DNA from: Bacteroidota bacterium
GTDB taxonomy: Bacteria; Bacteroidota; Bacteroidia; Bacteroidales; Lentimicrobiaceae
Reading direction: 5' to 3'
DNA length: 64,000 nucleotides
NCBI GenBank assembly: GCA_023434665.1
Contig: JAEYSM010000080.1
Location: 1-64,000 of the forward strand
The position numbers were made by a program, and so were the translations under genes. The notes under the pieces are model-generated. The model ran no database searches. It was not told where the DNA came from and saw only the letters and a program-made list of their open reading frames with translations. This document shows positions 36,033 through 44,170 of the stretch, in pieces. Every line of letters starts with the position of its first letter. Position 1 is the stretch's first letter.

Positions 36033-37898
36033 ATGAAGAATATCATTGCCTCACTGCTAAGGCAACTCATTTTCTGGATGATATTTTTTTTGATTACCCG
36101 AGTAATCTTTATTGTCTACAACATCTCACTAATCAGGATTGAAGGAATTTCATTTTCAGAAACGATTTTATCGTTCTGGTATGCACTTCCCCTTGATTTA
36201 GCTACCGCATGTTATTTTTTAATATTTCCTTTTTTAATCCTTTTAATACAAATTTTCTTTTCACCTGGATGGTTGAACAAGATTAATCTCATCTATACTA
36301 TAACAGCAATTTTTCTGTTTTCTCTTTTAGTGACAGCCGAATTGGGAATATATCCTGAATGGAAAACAAAGATGCCTTATAAGGCTCTGATGTATCTTAA
36401 AAATCCTTCAGAAGTATATAATTCTGCATCAACCGGTACTTTCTTTTTACTAATCACTATTTTTATCATACTTGCATCAGGAAGTGCCTGGTTGTATAAG
36501 AATTACTTTTATACCAGGGTCACTAAATCTATCAGAGGATTTAAGCTTTTATGGACAATACCATTTGCATTTGTATCTCTCAGCTTATTAGTTTTGGGTG
36601 GTAGAGGGGGATGGCAGCAGATTCCCATTAATCAGAGTGAATCATATTACTCTAACCACAATATTCTTAATCTCGCATCGGTAAATTCCGCATTCAATCT
36701 CAGTATTAGTATTATTGAGAATTATAAAAATTTCGGAAAAAATCCTTTTGAATTTTATGACAATCAAGAGGCTTCTGAAACGACAAATAGAATATTAGAA
36801 ATATCAAAAGATACTACAATCAATATTTTAAATAATAAGAGACCCAATATTGTTTTGGTTATTCTTGAGAGTTGGTCGGCTGATCTTATTGAATCAATAG
36901 GAGGGGAACCGGGAATCACTCCTGAGTTTCATAAACTGGAGGAACAAGGAATTTTATTTACTAACCTTTATGCTACAGGTCCCCGAAGTGAGCAGGCTAT
37001 GGGTAGCATTTTCAGCGGTTTTCCGGCTCACCCTATCTCATCAGTAACCGTTCAACCCGAAAAGTTCTCAAAACTTAATACAATAACACATTCATTGATC
37101 AATGAGGGCTATAGCACTTCATTTTACTTTGGGGGACAGTTGCGATATGGGAATATTAAAGGATATATTCTGCACAATGGGTTTTCAAAAGTTGTGGAAC
37201 TGGCAGACTTTGGTAGTAATGTGATAAAAGGTAAGCTAGGGGTGCACGATGAATTTGTTTTTTCGCGTCAACTCAATGACTTAAATAATGAAAAAGAACC
37301 ATTCTTCTCAGGAATATTCACCCTTAGTTCTCATTCTCCCTATGATCAGCCAATGGAGAAAGTACTAGATTGGGGCGGAAATGAAAATGAGTATATAAAT
37401 TCTGCTTATTATACTGATAGATGTCTGGGCAATTTTATAAACGAAGCCAAAAAGCAATCATGGTTTAAAAATACTTTATTTATTGTAGTTGCAGATCATA
37501 GCCATAACTCTTACAGAAATTATAGCTTTATTACTCCGGTATACCATAAAATTCCACTTCTCTTTTTCGGGGAGGTGTTAAAAAAGGAATTTCAAGGAAA
37601 GAAAATAAATACGTTCGCAAACCAATCCGACCTGGCTACTACATTACTAAAGCAATTAGACCTGGATACTCAACCATTTAAATGGAGTAGAAATTTATTC
37701 AATCCTTATTACCCTGAATTTGCATATTACTCTTTTGAAGAAGGTATGGGCTGGGTCACTAGATCAGGCCATTTTGTTTATGAACCAAGAATCGATCATT
37801 ATCATGAAGAAACTTTGAAAGAACCTCTTAAGGACTCAATTCGGCAAGATGGCAAGTCATATCTCCAGACATTATTCAACGAATACATGAATCTTTAA
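36033..37898 (+). CDS. LTA-synthase-like membrane sulfatase-fold phosphotransferase
   Basis: This 621-residue protein has five N-terminal transmembrane segments (residues 10-200) and an extracytoplasmic alkaline-phosphatase/sulfatase domain (about 265-600). Metal-site elements are ILESWSADLIES near 278, HDEF (near 407) and ADHSH (near 488). At the nucleophile position the sequence reads GPRSEQAMGS, so serine replaces the threonine of Gram-positive LtaS, as is common in Bacteroidota members. Such enzymes transfer phosphoglycerol or phosphoethanolamine to envelope glycolipids; which group is moved here is unknown. It is divergent from the GT39 gene and 19 bases upstream of the histidine kinase. 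Confidence 0.87.
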   Translation: MKNIIASLLRQLIFWMIFFLITRVIFIVYNISLIRIEGISFSETILSFWYALPLDLATACYFLIFPFLILLIQIFFSPGWLNKINLIYTITAIFLFSLLVTAELGIYPEWKTKMPYKALMYLKNPSEVYNSASTGTFFLLITIFIILASGSAWLYKNYFYTRVTKSIRGFKLLWTIPFAFVSLSLLVLGGRGGWQQIPINQSESYYSNHNILNLASVNSAFNLSISIIENYKNFGKNPFEFYDNQEASETTNRILEISKDTTINILNNKRPNIVLVILESWSADLIESIGGEPGITPEFHKLEEQGILFTNLYATGPRSEQAMGSIFSGFPAHPISSVTVQPEKFSKLNTITHSLINEGYSTSFYFGGQLRYGNIKGYILHNGFSKVVELADFGSNVIKGKLGVHDEFVFSRQLNDLNNEKEPFFSGIFTLSSHSPYDQPMEKVLDWGGNENEYINSAYYTDRCLGNFINEAKKQSWFKNTLFIVVADHSHNSYRNYSFITPVYHKIPLLFFGEVLKKEFQGKKINTFANQSDLATTLLKQLDLDTQPFKWSRNLFNPYYPEFAYYSFEEGMGWVTRSGHFVYEPRIDHYHEETLKEPLKDSIRQDGKSYLQTLFNEYMNL

Positions 37899-37917
37899 CA
37901 GAAGAGATCACATTTTT

Positions 37918-40740
37918 ATGCATTTTCTGGTAAACAAAATAAGCACCTACATCAAGCAACAAAAGATCAGGACTATCATCCTAAGCAGCATGATAATCGT
38001 GACAATATTGCTGCTGTTATCAGTAGGTTCTTATTGGTTGCTCTATGAAAATAAGAAATATCGTGAAAAATATTCTGAAATACAGAATGAATCTCTTGAA
38101 TACCAGAAGATACTGATCAGGAGAGAAGTTGAAAGAACAATTGATTACATCGATTATGCCAGGTCAACTTCACATTCGAAATTGATGGACAGATTAAGCC
38201 GAAGAGTGGATTTAGGCTGGGAAATTGCAAATAGCATTTACAACATTCATTCGGGAAAGAAGCCTGACGCCGAAATAAGACAAATGATACTGGAAGCTTT
38301 AAGACCATATAGTCTTGGTCAGGACCGTGAGTTTGTATTTATATACACATTGCAGGGTGAGGGAGTTTTGATACCCCAACAATCAGGACAGGAAGGCCAT
38401 TCTGCTTTGTCCTTTAAAGATTCATTGGGTAATTACATGGTGAGAAAAGAGGTATCGCTGATGAAGGACGTTGATAAAGGATACATCTCATATTATATAA
38501 ACAATGAAAATGGATCTGATTCAACAATTTTTCGAACCTCATACATAAGAAAATTTGAGCCTCTGAACTGGTATTTAGGGTCGAAAGAATATTTATCTGA
38601 CTTTGAGGAAAGAATAAAGGCTGAGATTTTAGATCGATCCTCTAGTATAAGGTTTAATAATGACGGTTACATTTTTATTCAAAATTCAGCTGGAGATCCC
38701 ATATTGAGTAATGGAGCTATATTTTCGAAGAATATTCCTGAGGCAATTACTCTTGCTAAAAGCGAACGTTTGAAAATTTCAACAGCTGCCAAAAATGGTG
38801 GAGGTTATGTAGAATATATTTATCATCGACCAGGTTTCATTGACCATGAACCCAAAATAGCATACACTGAATATATTGAGGATTGGGATTGGATTATAGG
38901 TGCCGGTTTTTACACTAAAGATCTTTATCAGGTCATTCATGAGCAAAGATTGGTCTTAAAGGAAGAAAGAATTAAAACACTTACGCGAATAGGACTGACT
39001 ATATTTGCGATTTTTTTATTTGCGTTATTCCTCATAAACCGCACTGTAAGGCGGTTTGATATGGGAATAGCCAGATTCGAACGGTTTTTTAAGGAAGCTA
39101 GTAATTCTTTCAGACCAATCAATGTCAGTGAACTTTATTCTCCTGAATTCAGGTTTCTTGCTGAGGCAGCCAATAGTATGATTGAAGAAGTTAAAGAAGT
39201 TAAACTTGATTTAGAAAAGGAGCAATCTTTATTACTATCAGTAATTAATTCAATACCTGATATGGTATTCCTCAAAGATCTGGAAGGTAGATATATTGGT
39301 TGCAATACGGCTTTTGAAGAATTTTTTGGAGAACCTCAGGAATACATTCTTGGAAAAACTGACTACGATTTATATCCTAAAGAGGTTGCTGAATTTTATA
39401 CAACAAATGATAAGAAAATCCTTGATCAGAAGATCCCGCTCAGAAATGAAGAATGGAATATTCTTCAAAACGGAGAAAAAAGGCTCTATGATACTCTCAA
39501 GGTTCTTACTTATAATCGAAATAATGAGATTAGAGGAATTTTATGCATTAGTCGTGATATAACTGAAAAAGCTCTTATTCAGGAAAAATATATTGAAGCA
39601 AAAGAAAAAGCGGAAGAAGCTGACAGACTGAAGACCGCATTTCTTGCAAATATGAGCCATGAGATCAGGACTCCAATGAATTCAATAGTTGGTTTCTCAA
39701 ATCTCATAGCTGATGGTGGTTTAACTTCAGAGGAGCAAAAGGAGTATGTTGGATATATTGAGGTTGCAGCCAATTCTCTTTTAAATCTAATTAATGATAT
39801 TATTGATATTGCGAAAATTGAAGCAGGTCAATTAACGATCAAACCACAATATTCAGATCTCGGGAAAATAATGGAGAATGTTTTTCAACTGACTTCTGAA
39901 TTTAAGAACAAAAGTGATAAGAATCATATAGTCCTCTCATACTCTGTTGATGACGAGCTAAAGGATAAGAAAATTCTTATTGATCCTTATAGGTTAAACC
40001 AGGTACTTACCAACTTGATAACCAATGCAATCAAGTTCACTTTTATGGGTTCAATAGAATTTGAATGCCATTTAAAAGGCTCAAATCTTTTATTTATTGT
40101 AAGGGACACAGGAGTTGGAATTACACCGGAAGACCAAAAGGTAGTTTTCAACAGATTTCGTCAGGTGGGAGAAAACAGAGATAATAGAAAAGGAGGAACC
40201 GGACTAGGATTGGCTATTTCAAAACATATAGTCGATCTTATGATGGGTAAAATTTGGGTTGAATCTGAGAAGAATAAAGGATCTGTCTTTAGTTTTGAAA
40301 TTCCATATTTCCCTTTAATTGATGAAATTAAAAAGAAACAATTGCTTCAAAACCACAAATGGAAAGATAAGGTTATATTGGTTATTGAACAGGAGGATGC
40401 TTCTTTTAATTATCTGAAAGCGGTGATTTCGGGGACAGGGGCAAAGGTGCTTAGATCTTCTAATGTCTCAGAAGCAGTAGAAGTTCTCCAGGAATCTAAA
40501 ATTGTCGACGCTATTTATACGGATTATAGTGATAGAGATGAGAATATCAAATTTTTCTTACAAGAAATGAAGAAAAGGAATCCAAATCTGCCAGTAATTA
40601 TTCAAACATCTGCGACAGAATCTAATAATGAGGGAGAATATTGGGATTTAATTATAACAAAGCCGGTTAAATATCATTTATTACTTGAGTCTTTAGAAGT
40701 ATTCATCGGTAATGACCATACCCCGCCAATACAAGTTTAA
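37918..40740 (+). CDS. Hybrid sensor histidine kinase with two Cache domains, PAS and receiver
   Basis: The 940-residue protein starts with a transmembrane helix (about 19-40). Two Cache-type extracellular sensor regions follow (45-230 and 235-345, the second with YIEYIYHRPG-like and WDWIIGAGFY segments). A second transmembrane helix lies at 360-377 and a PAS domain at 440-550. HisKA has histidine 581 in ANMSHEIRTPMNS, and HATPase has NLITNAIKFT, DTGVGI and GTGLGL. The C-terminal receiver-like domain (818-935) keeps aspartate near 867 (YTDYSD) and lysine in TKPVK but has an atypical acidic pocket (VIEQEDA). It probably senses a small ligand outside the cell. Adjacency suggests a link to the envelope phosphotransferase upstream. 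Confidence 0.92.
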   Translation: MHFLVNKISTYIKQQKIRTIILSSMIIVTILLLLSVGSYWLLYENKKYREKYSEIQNESLEYQKILIRREVERTIDYIDYARSTSHSKLMDRLSRRVDLGWEIANSIYNIHSGKKPDAEIRQMILEALRPYSLGQDREFVFIYTLQGEGVLIPQQSGQEGHSALSFKDSLGNYMVRKEVSLMKDVDKGYISYYINNENGSDSTIFRTSYIRKFEPLNWYLGSKEYLSDFEERIKAEILDRSSSIRFNNDGYIFIQNSAGDPILSNGAIFSKNIPEAITLAKSERLKISTAAKNGGGYVEYIYHRPGFIDHEPKIAYTEYIEDWDWIIGAGFYTKDLYQVIHEQRLVLKEERIKTLTRIGLTIFAIFLFALFLINRTVRRFDMGIARFERFFKEASNSFRPINVSELYSPEFRFLAEAANSMIEEVKEVKLDLEKEQSLLLSVINSIPDMVFLKDLEGRYIGCNTAFEEFFGEPQEYILGKTDYDLYPKEVAEFYTTNDKKILDQKIPLRNEEWNILQNGEKRLYDTLKVLTYNRNNEIRGILCISRDITEKALIQEKYIEAKEKAEEADRLKTAFLANMSHEIRTPMNSIVGFSNLIADGGLTSEEQKEYVGYIEVAANSLLNLINDIIDIAKIEAGQLTIKPQYSDLGKIMENVFQLTSEFKNKSDKNHIVLSYSVDDELKDKKILIDPYRLNQVLTNLITNAIKFTFMGSIEFECHLKGSNLLFIVRDTGVGITPEDQKVVFNRFRQVGENRDNRKGGTGLGLAISKHIVDLMMGKIWVESEKNKGSVFSFEIPYFPLIDEIKKKQLLQNHKWKDKVILVIEQEDASFNYLKAVISGTGAKVLRSSNVSEAVEVLQESKIVDAIYTDYSDRDENIKFFLQEMKKRNPNLPVIIQTSATESNNEGEYWDLIITKPVKYHLLLESLEVFIGNDHTPPIQV

Positions 40741-40784
40741 ACGCTTGATGCGATTTCTATTACCTCTGCCACATATTCCCCTTT

Positions 40785-40828
40785 GAATAAAAAAGTGGCT
40801 GTATTTAAAACTTAAATACAGCCACTTT
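40785..40828 (-). terminator. Strong terminator of the DUF1015 unit
   Basis: AAAGTGGCTGTATTTAA (40792-40808) pairs with TTAAATACAGCCACTTT (40812-40828), a 17-bp stem with a three-base loop. On the minus strand it is followed by TTTTTTATT, so it ends the small winged-helix gene. Confidence 0.8.
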
Positions 40829-40847
40829 GTAATGTGTTTATTGTTCT

Positions 40848-41027
40848 CTATTTATTCACTGTATAAAAGCAAACTTTAGGAGAGATAATTTTCTCATCTT
40901 TCTTGAGCTTTTTAATAGCAGCATCCACATCTTTTTTATCGATGTTAGCTATCTCTGCAATCTGGGAGGATTTTAGAGGAGTTCCTGATTTGGCAAGAAC
41001 ATCAAGTACTATTGCTTCTTTTTCCAT
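40848..41027 (-). CDS. Small winged-helix-like protein (59 aa)
   Basis: The ATG at 41027 opens a 59-residue frame (MEKEAIVLDVLAKSGTPLKS...). The pattern LKSSQIAEIANIDKKDVDAAIKKLKKDEKI is a helix-turn-helix followed by a basic recognition helix, and it ends SPKVCFYTVNK. This resembles small MarR/winged-helix-like 'transcriptional regulator' proteins common in Bacteroidales. Whether it binds DNA is unproved. It lies 21 bases after the DUF1015 gene and before a strong terminator, so it is the last gene of that unit. Confidence 0.85.
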   Translation of the reverse strand: MEKEAIVLDVLAKSGTPLKSSQIAEIANIDKKDVDAAIKKLKKDEKIISPKVCFYTVNK

Positions 41028-41048
41028 AGTTTTATTTTTTTGGTTGTT

Positions 41049-42296
41049 TTAATCTAACAAATGTACAACAAGTCCACTTCTTAATTTAGGTTCAAACCAA
41101 GTTGTTTTAGGTGGCATAATATTACCTGTATCTGCTATATTAATAAGTTGTTCAAGTGATACAGGATAGAGTGCAAAAGCAACTGCCATTTCACCGTTAT
41201 CTACTCTTCTTTTTAATTCACCCAATCCTCTGATACCACCTACAAAATCGATCCTTTTGGAAGTTCTCAGATCTTTAATTCCAAGAATATCATCAAGTAC
41301 TAACTGTGACAAAATAGTTACATCAAGAACACCAATAGGATCATTATCATTATAAGTGCCTTCTTTTGCAGTTAAAGAATACCATTTTGTATCAAGGTAC
41401 ATGCTGAAATTGTGCAGATGGGTTGGCTTATATATTTCACTTCCAATTTCATTAATTTCAAATACTTTTTCAAGTTTCGAAATAAATTCCTGATTTGTCA
41501 TTCCATTGAGGTCCTTCACAACCCTGTTATAATCAATAATGGTCAACTGATCAGACGGAAAGTGAACCGCAAGGAAGTAGTTATATTCTTCACTTCCGGT
41601 ATGTTTAGAATTATTGTTTTTCTTTTCATTTCCAACCAATGCAGCAGCTGCAGTTCGATGATGTCCATCGGCAACATAAGTATATGGAACTTTACTGAAT
41701 AACTCAGTCAGCTGATTAATAATATTCATATCACGAATAACCCAGAAATGGTGGCCAAAACCATCTTCTGCTGTGAAGTCATACTCAGCTTCCTGAGTGG
41801 TAACAATATTATTTATAATAGCATCAATTTCTTTAACAGCGGGATATGTAAAGAAGACCGGTTCCATATTAGCGTTTGTGATTCTAACATGTTTCATTCT
41901 GTCTTCTTCCTTATCAGCTCTTGTAAGTTCATGTTTCTTGATTATACCATTCATATAATCCTCCACTGCAGCACAAGCAACCAAACCATACTGAGTTTTG
42001 CCATTCATTGTTTGTGCATATATATACAGACATTCACTATCGTCCTGTACAAGCCACTGATTATTTCTGAACTTGTTAAGGTTTATTCTGGCTTGCTCAT
42101 AAACTTCGGGAGCATGCTCATCAATTGATGCCGGAAGGTCAATCTCTGGCTTGATAATATGCAGGAGTGAGAATTCATTTCCTTCAGCTTCTTTTCTTGC
42201 TTCCTGAGAATTAAGTACATCATATGGACGTGAAGCCAGATTTTTTGCAATAGATTTCGGTGGGCGTAAACCCTTGAACGGTTTAATAATTGCCAT
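41049..42296 (-). CDS. DUF1015 family protein
   Basis: The 415-residue protein matches DUF1015. It opens MAIIKPFKGLRPPKSIAKNLASRPYDV and contains the invariant YVADGHHRTAAA near residue 210, plus KKHELTRADKEEDRMKH and DFVGGIRGLGELKRRV. The family's activity is not established. In Bacteroidia it is a regular neighbour of serA and serC, which suggests a role near serine metabolism. Here it follows the serA-like gene with a four-helix-bundle gene in between. Confidence 0.9.
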   Translation of the reverse strand: MAIIKPFKGLRPPKSIAKNLASRPYDVLNSQEARKEAEGNEFSLLHIIKPEIDLPASIDEHAPEVYEQARINLNKFRNNQWLVQDDSECLYIYAQTMNGKTQYGLVACAAVEDYMNGIIKKHELTRADKEEDRMKHVRITNANMEPVFFTYPAVKEIDAIINNIVTTQEAEYDFTAEDGFGHHFWVIRDMNIINQLTELFSKVPYTYVADGHHRTAAAALVGNEKKNNNSKHTGSEEYNYFLAVHFPSDQLTIIDYNRVVKDLNGMTNQEFISKLEKVFEINEIGSEIYKPTHLHNFSMYLDTKWYSLTAKEGTYNDNDPIGVLDVTILSQLVLDDILGIKDLRTSKRIDFVGGIRGLGELKRRVDNGEMAVAFALYPVSLEQLINIADTGNIMPPKTTWFEPKLRSGLVVHLLD

Positions 42297-42487
42297 TTCT
42301 TGAGTATTTTTTAACAGTAAATATTAATTATAGCACAGATAAATTGCATCTGTGAAAAGCAAAATTAGAAATATAATCTTAAAGAAAAAACCAACTTTTC
42401 GAATTGCAGTGTGTACTCTATATATTACATAGTAAGAATGTGCTTATAGAAAAGCACACTCATAGATGGATCAGAAATTATGGATTA

Positions 42488-42898
42488 CTAATCAACGTCC
42501 TCCATACTCATGTCGGCAGCTCTTTGCAATGAACCAATCAGTGCACCGATCATTTTTGTCATTTCCATTAGCTGACCACGAGACTCCTCGACTTCTTTAT
42601 CTGAGAAGTAATGTAGTTTGCCTGCTAATGACGTATATACAACACATTCTCTAACAGCACTTTTAGCCATTTTAAGATAATAGATAAATTGATTCTTATT
42701 ACGGGCTGAGCCTTCAGAAATATTTAGGGCAATTGCTTGAGCAGCTAAATTGAATCTTGAAGAAAAACCGGCTTGACTTTCCATTGGAAACTTAAAAGTC
42801 TTACGGGCAATCCATTCAATATAATCAAGTGATTTGTGGTAAATGCGTAAATCTTCAAACCTGAAGAATGTTACTGCTTTTTCTAGTTCCTGATCCAT
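42488..42898 (-). CDS. Four-helix-bundle protein (S23/IVS-type)
   Basis: The 136-residue protein is all-helical and matches the family first seen in 23S rRNA intervening sequences. The marks are FRFEDLRIYHKSLDYIEWI, FSSRFNLAAQAIALNISEGSARN and FIYYLKMAKSAVRECVVY. The biological role is unknown. In this genome the gene lies in a protein-coding context between serA-like and DUF1015 genes on the same strand, and there is no rRNA in the window. A small hairpin (42439-42458) lies downstream. Confidence 0.88.
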   Translation of the reverse strand: MDQELEKAVTFFRFEDLRIYHKSLDYIEWIARKTFKFPMESQAGFSSRFNLAAQAIALNISEGSARNKNQFIYYLKMAKSAVRECVVYTSLAGKLHYFSDKEVEESRGQLMEMTKMIGALIGSLQRAADMSMEDVD

Positions 42899-42946
42899 AA
42901 TTAATAGTTTTGGTTGGTTGTGTAATGAGTTCAGATTGCTATCTGA

Positions 42947-42970
42947 AGTAGCCGGTTTAAACCGGCTACT
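42947..42970. other. Perfect 24-base palindrome after the serA-like gene
   Basis: AGTAGCCGGTTT is followed directly by its complement AAACCGGCTACT. The dyad lies one base beyond the stop codon of the serA-like gene. On the minus strand no T tract follows, so it may be a transcript-stabilising hairpin or a weak terminator rather than a full stop. Confidence 0.6.
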
Positions 42971-42971
42971 T

Positions 42972-43913
42972 TTAATTTACTTTTTGAGCTATTTTATTAA
43001 CTTGGAAGGTAGTCACACCATTCTCAAGGAAGTCAACAATTTGATGAGCAGCTGCTAAACCTGCGTTAACATTGGCTTCAGAAGTTTGTGCACCCATTTT
43101 TTTAGCCGTGAAAAGATATCTGCCTGCATACTTTTCTGCAATTTCTTGCTTACTATCAGGTTCAATATCACTCAAATATTTGAAATCTGGTCTCATTTCA
43201 AATATTTTAATTAAACCTTCTTCATCAATCACCTCTTTACGGGCAGTATTAACTAGAACAGCATTTTTAGGCATTTTATTCAACAGGTCAAAACCTATGG
43301 ATTTCTTTGTCTGTTGGTTAGCCGGAATATGTAATGAAATATACTGGCACTTTGTGTATAGGTCTTCTACATTATCTACAGGTGTTACATCATCGTGCAA
43401 CATATCTTCGGCCTTAACGAATGGATCAAAAGCAAAAACTTTCATTCCGAATCCCTTGGCAATCGTTGCAACATACTTTCCTACATTTCCATAAGCATGA
43501 ATTCCTATGTTCTTTCCTCTTAATTCAGTTCCTGAAGCTCCATTGAAGGCATTCCTTGCAATATAAAGCATCATGCCAAAAGCCAATTCAGCGACTGCAT
43601 TAGAATTCTGACCTGGTGTATTCATTGCAACAACATTGTGTTCTGTAGCTGCAGCAAGATCAATATTGTCATAACCTGCACCAGCACGAACAACAATTTT
43701 CAATTGCTTAGCAGCATTAAAAACATCTTTGTCAAATATATCGCTACGGATGATTACTGCATCTACATTCTCAACCGCTTTAATTAATTCTTCCTGAGAG
43801 GGATACTTTTCGAGCAATAGTAGTTCATAACCTGCCTTTTCAATGATTTGACGAATTCCATCAACAGCTACCTTTGCAAATGGCTTATCGGTAGCAACAA
43901 GTACTTTTTTCAT
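42972..43913 (-). CDS. serA: D-3-phosphoglycerate dehydrogenase-like 2-hydroxyacid dehydrogenase
   Basis: The 313-residue protein has the NAD-binding loop HAYGNVGKYVATIAKGFG, the catalytic arginine region VVRAGAGYDNIDL and GQNSNAVAELAFGMML. It lacks the C-terminal ACT domain and ends after the catalytic core. At the place of the usual catalytic histidine it reads KKMGAQTSEAN, which as I recall is shared by the Bacteroidia group annotated as phosphoglycerate dehydrogenase. It would start serine synthesis, with SerC at 14880. DUF1015 follows after the small helical-bundle gene. A -7 box (TAAATTTG, minus strand) lies at 43976-43969. Confidence 0.85.
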   Translation of the reverse strand: MKKVLVATDKPFAKVAVDGIRQIIEKAGYELLLLEKYPSQEELIKAVENVDAVIIRSDIFDKDVFNAAKQLKIVVRAGAGYDNIDLAAATEHNVVAMNTPGQNSNAVAELAFGMMLYIARNAFNGASGTELRGKNIGIHAYGNVGKYVATIAKGFGMKVFAFDPFVKAEDMLHDDVTPVDNVEDLYTKCQYISLHIPANQQTKKSIGFDLLNKMPKNAVLVNTARKEVIDEEGLIKIFEMRPDFKYLSDIEPDSKQEIAEKYAGRYLFTAKKMGAQTSEANVNAGLAAAHQIVDFLENGVTTFQVNKIAQKVN

Positions 43914-43968
43914 AGAAACTTTTATTTAAAAATTAATGTATAAAAGTATAGAGTTTATTCTCTAATAC

Positions 43969-44034
43969 CAAATTTATTATCGAAAATATGTTCATTTGCG
44001 TGCAAATTTTTCAGTGAATGTTCAAATTCGAACA
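43969..44034 (-). promoter_or_regulatory. -7 box and two dyads upstream of the serA-like gene
   Basis: CAAATTTA (43969-43976) reads TAAATTTG on the minus strand, 55 bases before the start codon. Further upstream are ATTTGC-GT-GCAAAT (43994-44007) and TGTTC-N6-GAACA (44019-44034). The two dyads differ, so two regulators, or chance in AT-rich DNA, are possible. The remaining gap up to 44170 shows nothing else. Confidence 0.4.
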
Positions 44035-44170
44035 CCTTAAATAAAATTTACAATACATTTATTGGGTTTATATTTTAAAAATGAACAATTTACATTATTA
44101 AGAATATCAAATTTCTGCTTTCGGCAGCAAATTAATTCGTCTGTTTCAAATTAAAAATTAGCGGCAAGAA

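Noticed and set aside
41748..42128. Plus-strand open frame of 126 codons within the DUF1015 gene
   Set aside because: It lies opposite a well-supported gene and encodes a hydrophobic, cysteine-rich product typical of antisense shadows.
42488..42898. Intervening sequence in an rRNA gene
   Set aside because: The four-helix-bundle gene resembles those in 23S rRNA insertions, but no rRNA surrounds it.
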